Positions 6,811-12,892 of a stretch of 19,109 nucleotides of DNA are shown here, one piece after another (the first letter of the stretch is position 1; every line of letters starts with the position of its first letter). The stretch covers positions 1 through 19,109 of the forward strand of contig ONPY01000043.1 of the NCBI GenBank assembly GCA_900319835.1, written 5' to 3'. This stretch comes from an uncultured Eubacteriales bacterium (GTDB taxonomy: Bacteria; Bacillota_A; Clostridia; Oscillospirales; Oscillospiraceae). The notes under the pieces were generated by a model. The model was given only the letters and a program-made list of their open reading frames with translations, was not told where the DNA came from and made no database searches. The translations under genes and the position numbers were made by a program.

Positions 6811-6885
6811 TGGTGACCCGTACGGGACTCGAACCCATGTTACCGCCGTGAAAGGGCGGTGTCTTAACCACTTGACCAACGGGCC
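6811..6885 (-). tRNA. tRNA-Glu (anticodon TTC)
   Basis: The minus strand folds into a full cloverleaf. The acceptor GGCCCGT pairs with ACGGGTC (one G-T), the D arm is GTCAAGTGGTTAAGAC, and the anticodon stem CCGCC/GGCGG encloses CTTTCAC with anticodon TTC. The T arm is ATGGG TTCGAGT CCCGT. A discriminator A and encoded CCA are present. It is the second gene of a tRNA-Met/tRNA-Glu unit. Confidence 0.96.
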
Positions 6886-6892
6886 ATATAAA

Positions 6893-6915
6893 AGGCGCAG
6901 CGGAACGCTGCGCCT
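6893..6915. other. Perfect 10-bp hairpin between tRNA-Met and tRNA-Glu
   Basis: AGGCGCAGCG (6893-6902), loop GAA, CGCTGCGCCT (6906-6915). On the minus strand, the direction of the tRNAs, it is followed by TTTATAT, so it could be a partial terminator or a processing signal between the two tRNAs. Confidence 0.6.
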
Positions 6916-6919
6916 ATTT

Positions 6920-6996
6920 TGGTAGCGGCACCTGGATTTGAACCGGGGACACTCCGGGTATGAACCGAATGCTCTAGCCAGCTGAGCTATGCCGCC
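6920..6996 (-). tRNA. tRNA-Met (anticodon CAT)
   Basis: The cloverleaf on the minus strand has acceptor GGCGGCA/TGCCGCT (first pair G-T), D arm GCTCAGCTGGCTAGAGC, and anticodon stem TTCGG/CCGGA around TTCATAC, anticodon CAT. The variable loop is GTGTC, followed by T arm CCCGG TTCAAAT CCAGG with one C-A mismatch, then A and encoded CCA. The first pair is not the unpaired C-A of initiator tRNA, so elongator Met is most likely; tRNA-Ile with lysidine-modified CAU is the alternative. Confidence 0.92.
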
Positions 6997-7020
6997 ATGT
7001 GCTCCGAGAACAGCATAAGA

Positions 7021-7049
7021 AATATAACAGAATGTTGGGGAAAAGTCAA
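7021..7049 (-). promoter_or_regulatory. Strong promoter of the tRNA-Met/tRNA-Glu unit
   Basis: On the minus strand TTGACT (7049-7044) and TATATT (7026-7021) are separated by exactly 17 bases, 24 bases upstream of mature tRNA-Met. Each hexamer is one mismatch from consensus. Confidence 0.85.
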
Positions 7050-7055
7050 CACCCA

Positions 7056-7084
7056 TTTTGAAAAAACCGAGGCTTTTTTCAAAA
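7056..7084. repeat. AT-rich 11-bp inverted repeat between divergent tRNA promoters
   Basis: TTTTGAAAAAA (7056-7066), loop CCGAGGC, TTTTTTCAAAA (7074-7084). It sits just upstream of both -35 elements (7049 on minus, 7100 on plus). Possible roles are an operator, an upstream activating AT element, or a bidirectional terminator-like insulator. Confidence 0.6.
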
Positions 7085-7099
7085 TGCGAAAAATAACTC

Positions 7100-7128
7100 T
7101 TGCAATGTCAGTTACCATGTGGTAGACT
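7100..7128 (+). promoter_or_regulatory. Promoter of tRNA-Val
   Basis: TTGCAA (7100-7105), 17-base spacer, TAGACT (7123-7128). Mature tRNA-Val begins 12 bases after the -10, leaving a very short 5' leader. Confidence 0.75.
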
Positions 7129-7139
7129 GTAAAAGCTCT

Positions 7140-7216
7140 GGAGGGTTAGCTCAGCTGGTTAGAGCGTCCGCCTCACACGCGGAAGGTCGACGGTTCGAGT
7201 CCGCCACTCTCCACCA
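7140..7216 (+). tRNA. tRNA-Val (anticodon CAC)
   Basis: The acceptor GGAGGGT pairs with ACTCTCC (one G-T), the D arm is GCTCAGCTGGTTAGAGC, and the anticodon stem TCCGC/GCGGA encloses CTCACAC, anticodon CAC, reading GTG. The T arm GACGG TTCGAGT CCGCC carries one A-C mismatch. Discriminator A and encoded CCA follow. It stands alone with its own promoter and terminator. Confidence 0.95.
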
Positions 7217-7220
7217 AAGC

Positions 7221-7250
7221 AAAAACCACCCTTTGGGGTGGTTTTTTGTT
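7221..7250 (+). terminator. Intrinsic terminator after tRNA-Val
   Basis: AAAAACCACCC (7221-7231) pairs with GGGTGGTTTTT (7236-7246) across a TTTG loop, ending in TTTTTTGTTTT, four bases after the tRNA CCA. Confidence 0.92.
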
Positions 7251-7320
7251 TTGGCACTGCGTTTGCAAACTCGGAGGGAGCGGAAGTGAATGCCCTGCCG
7301 GGGCAGCTCAGGGTGAGCGG

Positions 7321-7373
7321 CACCCCATTTATTAGGCAGCATGGTATGCTACCAACAAGTGGGGTGTTGTTTT
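7321..7373 (+). promoter_or_regulatory. Long imperfect hairpin at the head of the IS3-type remnant
   Basis: CACCCCA (7321-7327) pairs with TGGGGTG (7360-7366). The stem continues inward with one bulge and two mismatches to GCAT/ATGC around GGT. TTGTTTT and then the orfA ATG follow. It would both terminate incoming transcription and hide the only purine-rich sequence near the start codon, a known way insertion sequences avoid activation by read-through. That role is inference. Confidence 0.6.
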
Positions 7374-7711
7374 ATGCCAAAAGGGATATCAAATAAGAGA
7401 TACACCGGGGAATTCAAGCAAGAAGTCGTAGAGACGATGATGCGCGAATAACTCAGCTATGTTGAAGCAGCAAGGCAATTTGAAATATATGGCCATGAGC
7501 GAGTGAGGCAATGGGAATGGATCCGCCTTGAAGCGGGGCCAGAAGGGCTGTACATAGTGCGTCGTGGACACGGGGGCAAAGGACGCCCGTCCAAGAAGCG
7601 AAAGCCAGGGGTAGAAGATCTTCTGGCGGATGTGCAGCGGCTGAGGCCGAGAACCCATATCTAAAAAAATGGAATGCCTTGCTTGCCGAGAGGGTACGGC
7701 AGGAGAGATAG
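7374..7711 (+). pseudogene. Degenerate IS3-family transposase orfA
   Basis: From ATG 7374 the frame reads NKRYTGEFKQEVVETMMRE, then an in-frame TAA (7449-7451). It continues in the same frame as LSYVEAARQFEIYGHERVRQ and GRPSKKRKPGVEDLLADVQR. After about 7650 the sequence makes sense only in another frame: EAENPYLKKWNALLAERVRQ, ending TAG at 7709-7711. This order (helix-turn-helix, Gly/Pro/Lys linker, leucine-zipper-like ENxYLKK segment) is that of IS3/IS150-type OrfA, whose DNA-binding product normally works with, or is frameshifted onto, an OrfB with a DDE integrase domain. No orfB is present; yvcK begins to be read from the other strand 40 bases later. At least one nonsense and one frameshift mutation make it inactive. 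The stretch is AT-richer than its surroundings, consistent with transfer. Confidence 0.85.
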
Positions 7712-7749
7712 CAAATGTAATAAGCTGTTTTGAGACAACGCCTTGTTTT

Positions 7750-8703
7750 CTATTTCCCCATGAGGTAGGAGAAGATCAGGAAGGCGGTTTTCAGCGGGTC
7801 GTGGCGGATGCTCCCGCTCTCGTCCAGACAGAAGATGTCGTCCTCGATGATGCGGGCCTTCATGGCCTCGACCTTCTCGCGGTCGAGCTCCACCACGGTT
7901 TTGTCCTCGGTGGAGAGGTAGACGTCCTTGACCTGCTGGTCGATGCGGGCGTTGTTGGCCAGTACCAGATCCACCCGCCGCCCCTGCAGGTAGCGGTTGA
8001 TCTCCCGCAGATGGTCGCTGACCTGATAGCCGTCCGTCTCCCCCGGCTGGGTCACCAGGTTGCAGACGTAGAGGATCGGAGCTTTGGCCTTGCCGATGGC
8101 CTCGACCACCTCCTCCGCGATCAGGTGCGGCAGGATGCTTGTGTAGAGGCTGCCGGGGCTGAGAATGATGAGGTCACAGTCCAGGATCCGGGAGACGACC
8201 TCTTTACTCACATGCACGTCGTGGTCGTAGCTCAGGCGCTTGATGTTGCGGATGTTGCGGCTGACCTCGGTCTGGCCGTAGAAGTCTTTGCCGGGTCTGC
8301 GCCCCTGGCCCACTAGCTCCACCTTCTCCTCCGTCAGCGGCAGCACCGTGCCCTTGACGTTCAGGAGCGTACACATATAGCGGGTGGCCTCGGTAAGGCT
8401 GCCCTTGAGATCGATCAGCGCCGCGAGGAGGATGTTCCGCACCGGATGATTGTGCAGGCTGCCGTCCCGGGAAAAGCGGTAGCGGAGCAAGCGGGTGAAA
8501 TCCTCGTCCACATTGGCCATGGAGATGAGCACCTTGCCCACGTCCCCCACGGCGGGGATATCCAGTTCCTTTTTCAAGACGCCGGTGCTGCTGCCGTTGT
8601 CGCTGACTGCGATGACGGTGGTCACATCCAGTGGGAAGAGCTTCAGGCCGGACAGCAGGGTGGAAAGTCCCGTGCCGCCGCCAAACACCACAACCTTTTT
8701 CAT
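7750..8703 (-). CDS. yvcK: YvcK/CofD-like family protein (gluconeogenesis factor)
   Basis: At 317 residues it equals the length of Bacillus YvcK. The N-terminal nucleotide-binding loop is VVVFGGGTGLSTLLSGLK (4-21), followed by the SDNGSSTG loop (34-41), RLLRYRF (71-77), HNHPVRN (84-90) and ILSPGSLYTSILPHL (about 190-205), all landmarks of the family. In Bacillus and relatives YvcK binds UDP-sugars and is needed for growth on gluconeogenic carbon sources and for cell-wall synthesis control; CofD relatives make a deazaflavin cofactor. Several positions differ from common YvcK (for example SDNGSS instead of ADDGGSSG), so it may be a paralogue. It lacks the usual rapZ and whiA neighbours. The start ATG 8703 has GGGGATGA just upstream, and a separate promoter lies at 8730-8758. 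The gene is the last of the phosphatase-NUDIX-yvcK run. Confidence 0.85.
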   Translation of the reverse strand: MKKVVVFGGGTGLSTLLSGLKLFPLDVTTVIAVSDNGSSTGVLKKELDIPAVGDVGKVLISMANVDEDFTRLLRYRFSRDGSLHNHPVRNILLAALIDLKGSLTEATRYMCTLLNVKGTVLPLTEEKVELVGQGRRPGKDFYGQTEVSRNIRNIKRLSYDHDVHVSKEVVSRILDCDLIILSPGSLYTSILPHLIAEEVVEAIGKAKAPILYVCNLVTQPGETDGYQVSDHLREINRYLQGRRVDLVLANNARIDQQVKDVYLSTEDKTVVELDREKVEAMKARIIEDDIFCLDESGSIRHDPLKTAFLIFSYLMGK

Positions 8704-8729
8704 CCCGGGTCATCCCCTTTCTCGTTCTG

Positions 8730-8758
8730 ATTCTATCACACACGCGGCCAAATGAAAA
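8730..8758 (-). promoter_or_regulatory. Candidate internal promoter ahead of yvcK
   Basis: On the minus strand TTTTCA and TAGAAT are separated by 17 bases within the 69-base gap between the NUDIX gene and yvcK. The -10 is one mismatch off, the -35 two. Confidence 0.45.
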
Positions 8759-8772
8759 GCGCCGCGTCTTTT

Positions 8773-9372
8773 TCACAGTCTGTCCTCCGCTGCAAGGGGC
8801 CTGTCCTCTCCCTCCGCGGGCGCGCCCTGTTTCAGAAAGCGCAGCAGCAGCCGCAGACTCGCCGCGGGCACGCAAAAGCGGTCCCGGCAGGTGCGGATCT
8901 CCTCAGCCACTTCCTCCGCGTCAAACCAGCGGACCTCCTCGACCTCGTCCATCTGGAGGCGGAGCGCGCCGATCCCGACCGGCAGGCGGCAGACGTAGAC
9001 CCAGGCGATCTCATTGTCTTTGAAGAGTCCGCCGTGAAACACCTTCTCATAGCGGATGCGAAAACGCCCGGCGTATTCCAGATCGCTCGCCTCCGCGCGC
9101 AGACCCAGCTCCTCCTCCAGCTCGCGCAGAGCCGAGGGCAGCACCTCCGACCCGGCCGGCACATGCCCGGCGGAGGAGGTGTCATACAGGCCGGGGAAGG
9201 AGTCCTTGTTCAGGCTGCGCTTTTGCAGCAGCACCTGGGTTCTCCCCGCTTCCTCCCGGACAAGCCAGACGTGGGCTGTCCGGTGCAGCACGCCCGTGCG
9301 GTGGGCCTCGCCCCGCTCCACAGTCCGGCCGGTGGGCCGCCCGTTTTCATCGCAGATATCAAAGATTTCCAT
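8773..9372 (-). CDS. NUDIX hydrolase (IPP-isomerase-like/YfcD-type)
   Basis: This 199-residue protein begins FDICDENGRPTGRTVERGEA and HRTGVLHRTAHVWLV, the N-terminus of the YfcD/isopentenyl-diphosphate-isomerase-like NUDIX group. The NUDIX box spans GHVPAGSEVLPSALREL and continues EEELGL. The catalytic RELEEE core is intact, but the Glu expected five residues after the first Gly is Ser, with Glu one place later. The family hydrolyses nucleoside-diphosphate-linked compounds using Mg2+ bound by the REUxEE helix. True IPP isomerases have extra Cys and Glu catalytic residues that I cannot place here, so hydrolase is the safer call. Start ATG 9372 is preceded by AAGGAA overlapping the upstream stop; the gap to the phosphatase gene is nine bases, so the two are cotranscribed. 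The Ala/Glu-rich C-terminal tail is probably flexible. Confidence 0.88.
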   Translation of the reverse strand: MEIFDICDENGRPTGRTVERGEAHRTGVLHRTAHVWLVREEAGRTQVLLQKRSLNKDSFPGLYDTSSAGHVPAGSEVLPSALRELEEELGLRAEASDLEYAGRFRIRYEKVFHGGLFKDNEIAWVYVCRLPVGIGALRLQMDEVEEVRWFDAEEVAEEIRTCRDRFCVPAASLRLLLRFLKQGAPAEGEDRPLAAEDRL

Positions 9373-9381
9373 GCCGGTTCC

Positions 9382-9969
9382 TTATACCCCCGTCAGGCAG
9401 AGCGCCGGGACGCGGTAGCCGCCGTGCTCCGGCTCTGTCACATAGACGGCGCAGTTAGCAATGTTTTTGGCCCAGTAGCTGCCCCGGGATTCCGGGGTCA
9501 GGTATTCCAGCGCGCCTTTCAGGGCGATGGCGTGGGTGGAGATCAGGATGTTCCTGCCCTCCGCCTCAGGCCGCAGTTCCTCCAGAAACGCGCCCAGACG
9601 AGCCGTCACATCGGGCAGCGGCTCCATCCCCGCCGGGGCCGGGACGTTCACAAAGTCCATGAAGAAGGCCAGCACCTCCGGGGCGGGCTCGCGCAGATCC
9701 ATCCCCTCGTAGGGGCCGTAGTCCATCTCGATCAGCCGCTCGTCCACCCGGACGGGGATCTGTTCCCCGGCAATCAGCGCCGCGGTCTGCCGTGCCCGGC
9801 AGAGGGGGCTGGAATAGACCGCGTCAAAGCTCACGCCCCGCTCGCGGAAGTACACGCCCACGCGGCGGGCCTGCGCCTCGCCCTGTTCATTCAGCGGAAA
9901 ATCGCTGCGCCCCTGCAGCAGTCCCGCGCGGTTTTGCAGGGTCTGTCCATGCCGCACCAGATAGATCAT
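9382..9969 (-). CDS. Histidine phosphatase superfamily protein (phosphoglycerate-mutase-like)
   Basis: This 195-residue protein starts at ATG 9969, which has an ideal GGAGG site; the longer frame to 10023 runs through the promoter and is rejected. The N-terminal YLVRHGQT (3-10) contains the phosphorylated His7 of the RHG motif. It is followed by GRSDFPLNEQGEAQA (20-34), SSPLCRARQT (53-62) with the second Arg, an acidic E81 in IEMDYGPYEG, and STHAIALKG with the second His at about 146. These are the full catalytic set of the dPGM/CobC/PhoE-type fold. Substrates in this family range from phosphosugars to cobalamin intermediates; none is evident here. It is first in an operon with the NUDIX gene and probably yvcK. 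Confidence 0.92.
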   Translation of the reverse strand: MIYLVRHGQTLQNRAGLLQGRSDFPLNEQGEAQARRVGVYFRERGVSFDAVYSSPLCRARQTAALIAGEQIPVRVDERLIEMDYGPYEGMDLREPAPEVLAFFMDFVNVPAPAGMEPLPDVTARLGAFLEELRPEAEGRNILISTHAIALKGALEYLTPESRGSYWAKNIANCAVYVTEPEHGGYRVPALCLTGV

Positions 9970-9998
9970 AAGCGGCCTCCTTCTGTTTTTCTGCAAAA

Positions 9999-10027
9999 AG
10001 TATAGCACACCCGGAGTCGGCAATCAA
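9999..10027 (-). promoter_or_regulatory. Promoter of the phosphatase-NUDIX-(yvcK) operon
   Basis: On the minus strand TTGATT (10027-10022) and TATACT (10004-9999) are separated by 17 bases, about 30 bases upstream of the phosphatase ATG. Confidence 0.8.
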
Positions 10028-10042
10028 TTCCCCGCAGACGGC

Positions 10043-10074
10043 AAAAGCCCGGAGCCTGCTGGCTCCGGGCTTTT
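10043..10074 (-). terminator. Intrinsic terminator of the phospholipid operon
   Basis: AAAAGCCCGGAGCC (10043-10056) and GGCTCCGGGCTTTT (10061-10074) form a perfect 14-bp stem around TGCT, four bases after the psd stop. T runs flank both ends, so it can act in either direction, but only the minus-strand operon enters it. Confidence 0.92.
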
Positions 10075-10077
10075 TGC

Positions 10078-10917
10078 TCATCTTGTTATTGCGCGGCCGA
10101 GGGCCTGGCCCATTCTGACCGGGGTCTCGGACCCGTTTTCCGTGGCCCTGAACAGCTCCTCGTCCAGTTGAACCTTTCCCTTCTCCAGCAGCAGGATCAC
10201 GGTGCTGCCGCCGTAGAGGAAGCGGCCCTTTTCCGCGCCGCGGCGGATGGGCCCCGCACCGTGGAGATTGGCGATCTTCCCCACCAGCAGCGCCCCGACC
10301 TCGATCTGGCAGAGGCTGCCGAAGTGCTCTGTCTCCATCAGAGTGTACTCCCGGCAGTTGCGCACAAAGACGGGTACGGTCTCCAGCGCGATGGGCCGCA
10401 CGGTGTGCAGCATGCCCGGCAGGAAAATGTTCTCTCCCTTATACCCGTCGTCCACATAGCAGTAGCGGTGGTAATGGTCCACACACAAGCGGAAGACCAG
10501 CGCGTCCCCGCCGGAAAAGCGCGCCGCCGCGCGGTCGCCGTGCAGCAGCTCAGAGAGCGTGTAGCGGCTCTGCTTGACGGGCAGCACCGTCTCCCCCGTC
10601 AGGTGATAGGCGCTGAGAAGCCCGTCGCAGGGCGCCATGAAGGCGGCGGGATCCTCAGGCAGGGGGCGCAGCTCCGGCCGGATGCGGCGGCAGAAGAAAT
10701 CATTGAAGCAGCAATAGCGCTCCGGCAGATAGTCGGAGCGCCGGATGTTGTTTTTCCGCGCGAAGGGGCCGATCAGCAAGCGGGAGGTCGGCGCATCGAG
10801 AAAGCGGCCCGCCGCCCGGGAGAGGCCCGGGCGCGTCAGCAGCTTCAAAACGCCGCGGCCCGGCGCGGTATGATACAGGAAGCGCAGCGCAGCGCTCTCG
10901 CGCGTATCGGGCTTCAT
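10078..10917 (-). CDS. psd: Phosphatidylserine decarboxylase proenzyme
   Basis: The 279-residue product starts at ATG 10917, whose ATGA overlaps the pssA stop; an upstream in-frame GTG at 10935 is less likely. The C-terminal GRFLYGGSTVILLLEKG carries the G-G-S-T self-cleavage site (236-239), where Ser238 becomes the pyruvoyl group of the small alpha chain. APCDGLLSAY (95-104) and VDHYHRY (146-152) supply the Asp and His of the autoprocessing/active site. The enzyme decarboxylates phosphatidylserine to phosphatidylethanolamine at the membrane. Its length and GGST motif fit the Firmicute/type II group rather than the LGST enzymes of proteobacteria. The gene follows pssA, which makes its substrate, and ends the operon. 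Confidence 0.95.
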   Translation of the reverse strand: MKPDTRESAALRFLYHTAPGRGVLKLLTRPGLSRAAGRFLDAPTSRLLIGPFARKNNIRRSDYLPERYCCFNDFFCRRIRPELRPLPEDPAAFMAPCDGLLSAYHLTGETVLPVKQSRYTLSELLHGDRAAARFSGGDALVFRLCVDHYHRYCYVDDGYKGENIFLPGMLHTVRPIALETVPVFVRNCREYTLMETEHFGSLCQIEVGALLVGKIANLHGAGPIRRGAEKGRFLYGGSTVILLLEKGKVQLDEELFRATENGSETPVRMGQALGRAITR

Positions 10918-11609
10918 CGCAGGACGACCTTCCACAGCAGGATCAGCAGAAACTCCACTGCGCCGACGCCCACCATGGTCATCACGCCCTGCATACCCGG
11001 CTTGCGCACCCGGAAGGGGCTGATGAAGAGCACCGCCGTCAGCAATGCCACGCCCAGGTAAGCCAGGGTGATGTCCGTTTTTGTGACATACTGCAGCAGC
11101 AGCACCAGCGGGAAGATCAGTGCCGCCGCGGTCACAGGCAGGCCGAGGTAGTGCTCCCGCACGCCGCCCTCTTTTTCCTGTCGCTCCTGCTCTGTCACGT
11201 TGTAGTAGGCCAGGCGGATCATCGCCGCCAGCACGTACAATACCAGTCCCGCGTGCAGCAGGAAGCGGCCGGAGGCCACCTTCCAGGGTACCGGCAGGCC
11301 CTCGATCAGTCCCGTCAGGAAGGGCGAAACGCGGATAAGCGCCGTGCCGATGCAGGCAGGCAGCACCCCGAAGGCCACCAGGTCGGACAGGGAGTCGATC
11401 TGGATGCCGAAGTCCATCTCCTGGCGGGTCCTGCCCTTTTTGGTCCGGGCCACCTTGCCGTCAAAGGCGTCGCAGAAGCCGCAGAACAGCAGGAAGAAGC
11501 AGCCGTAGTAGGGATGGCCGACGCCGGACAGGGAGACAACGATGCCCGTCACAGCGGACAGCAGGGAGAAGTACGTCAGGATCACGGTATAATCGTAGAA
11601 ACCGATCAA
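10914..11609 (-). CDS. pssA: CDP-diacylglycerol-serine O-phosphatidyltransferase
   Basis: This 231-residue membrane protein carries the CDP-alcohol phosphotransferase signature: D47 and D50-G51-x2-A54-R55, then G68-x3-D72-x3-D76 (CDAFDGKVAR and GIQIDSLSD). The spacing between Arg and Gly is longer than in the minimal motif, as is usual for phosphatidylserine synthases. Around six to eight membrane segments fill the rest. It condenses CDP-diacylglycerol with serine to give phosphatidylserine, the substrate of Psd encoded next. The start is TTG at 11609, whose TTGA overlaps the flippase-like gene's stop; the start codon is non-ATG and the ribosome binding site weak, so translation is probably coupled. 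The downstream psd overlap repeats this arrangement. Confidence 0.94.
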   Translation of the reverse strand: MIGFYDYTVILTYFSLLSAVTGIVVSLSGVGHPYYGCFFLLFCGFCDAFDGKVARTKKGRTRQEMDFGIQIDSLSDLVAFGVLPACIGTALIRVSPFLTGLIEGLPVPWKVASGRFLLHAGLVLYVLAAMIRLAYYNVTEQERQEKEGGVREHYLGLPVTAAALIFPLVLLLQYVTKTDITLAYLGVALLTAVLFISPFRVRKPGMQGVMTMVGVGAVEFLLILLWKVVLR

Positions 11610-12694
11610 TGGAGGGCCCCCTTTCTCTTTCTCGCAGACATGAAGAAGACGAAAACGCCGCAGAGCAGCACGCAGATGTAGAAGGACAGCGAGCGGCTGA
11701 GCAGTTCCATGCTCACCACCAGATCCGCCGGCAGGAAGTTTTCAAAGCCGTCGAGCATCAGGTAGTCCGCCACGCCCATGGCGCCGGGGACGGGCACGCA
11801 GTTGGAGCCGATGACCACATAGCTCTGCATAGCGAAGATATCCCCCGCCAGGCGCAGATCCCCGCCCATCGCCAGATACGCGAACATGGTCACGGCAATC
11901 ATGGCGGCCCGCTGGAGGAGATTGAACAGGAAGGAGCGCCGGAGCAGCCCCTTGTGCCCCGCCAGGAGTTGGGCGCTGCGGCGGTAGGCGGCCATGGTTT
12001 TATCCATCCGGGCGAGGATCGCCTCCTCCCGGCGCAGCAGGCGGAGCCTGGCCAGCAGATGGATCAGACCTCGGCAGGCTTTTTCCAGCATCCGTTCCCG
12101 CAGGATCAGCATCAGGAACAGCGAGGCCAGCACGATCTGTGCCGCATAGCCGACCACGATCAGCACCCGTCCCGTGTTTCCGAACACCAGGAACACCCGG
12201 GGCGCCAACAGTGCGCAGACAGCGCCGATGGTGACAATGGCCAGCGCGTACATGGCCAGCGTCAACAGGAGCACCGACGTGCCCACGCTGCCGGGGATCC
12301 CGTCCCGCCGCATCAGCAGCAGGCAGGCGGGCTGGCCTCCAGAGGCCGAGGGCGTGATGGCGGAAAAGTAGATGTCCGCCGCAGAGTACGAACAGGCCCG
12401 GCCCAGGGAGGTGCGGTAGTCCAGCGCGTCGCACGCCGCCTTCAGCGCGCAGCCCTCAAACATCACAAAGCCCAGCATGCAGAGCACCGCCGGGATGAGC
12501 CATCTCTTGTCCGCCTGCTGCAGATCCTCCCGGAAGGCGGCCAGGGAAAAGCCCTTCCACTGGGTGGTCACCGCCCAGATGCTGATCGCCGCGATGGCCG
12601 CCGACAGCAGCATCCAGACCCGCTTCTTTTTCGCCTCCTGCGCAAGGCCCTCCGATTCGGGGGCGGGCCGCGCCTGGTTTTTGTTTTCATTCAT
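11606..12694 (-). CDS. LPG-synthase-TM/UPF0104 flippase-like membrane protein
   Basis: This 362-residue protein starts at ATG 12694 (a TTG two codons earlier is possible). After a charged, Gln/Glu/Lys-rich cytoplasmic tail come about eight hydrophobic segments. Family landmarks are SYSAADIYFSAITPSASGGQP, the conserved TP-x-x-x-GG loop of the lysylphosphatidylglycerol synthase transmembrane (YbhN/AglD-like) family, and YVVIGSNCVPVPGAMGVADY near the C-terminus (P-x-PG-x-x-G). MprF uses the same domain to flip aminoacylated lipids; here no synthase domain is attached. Being first in an operon with pssA and psd, it is a candidate transporter for PS, PE or a derived lipid between membrane leaflets. 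This substrate assignment is inference from context. Confidence 0.88.
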   Translation of the reverse strand: MNENKNQARPAPESEGLAQEAKKKRVWMLLSAAIAAISIWAVTTQWKGFSLAAFREDLQQADKRWLIPAVLCMLGFVMFEGCALKAACDALDYRTSLGRACSYSAADIYFSAITPSASGGQPACLLLMRRDGIPGSVGTSVLLLTLAMYALAIVTIGAVCALLAPRVFLVFGNTGRVLIVVGYAAQIVLASLFLMLILRERMLEKACRGLIHLLARLRLLRREEAILARMDKTMAAYRRSAQLLAGHKGLLRRSFLFNLLQRAAMIAVTMFAYLAMGGDLRLAGDIFAMQSYVVIGSNCVPVPGAMGVADYLMLDGFENFLPADLVVSMELLSRSLSFYICVLLCGVFVFFMSARKRKGALH

Positions 12695-12774
12695 AAGCAA
12701 ACCGGCCGACCGCCGTTCCTCACAAGCGCCGCCTCAAGGGGCGCATCTAAAACATCACAAAATCTGACTAAGAT

Positions 12775-12803
12775 ATCATACCACAGTATACGTTGAATTT
12801 CAA
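12775..12803 (-). promoter_or_regulatory. Promoter of the flippase-pssA-psd operon
   Basis: On the minus strand TTGAAA (12803-12798) and TATGAT (12780-12775) are 17 bases apart. The leader of about 75 bases contains a short GCGCC/GGCGC hairpin near 12728-12745. No good ribosome binding site is seen close to the ATG. Confidence 0.75.
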
Positions 12804-12892
12804 TCTGTAAGCATGATTGGATTTGCTGAAATTGTTTAACCCCCTTTCTTTTCATTCCGTTTCGGCGGTGAACGAGTCCTTCCCATTTTCCC

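Noticed and set aside
6586..7056. Minus-strand frame of 156 codons through the tRNA genes
   Set aside because: It translates tRNA-Met and tRNA-Glu (the familiar GGIAQLARA-type artefact); both are certain RNA genes.
8752..10005. Plus-strand frame of 417 codons opposite NUDIX and phosphatase genes
   Set aside because: It runs antisense through two genes with complete catalytic motifs and has no start signal.
11609..12796. Plus-strand frame of 395 codons opposite the flippase gene
   Set aside because: His/Gln/Gly/Arg-rich shadow translation that crosses the operon's promoter.
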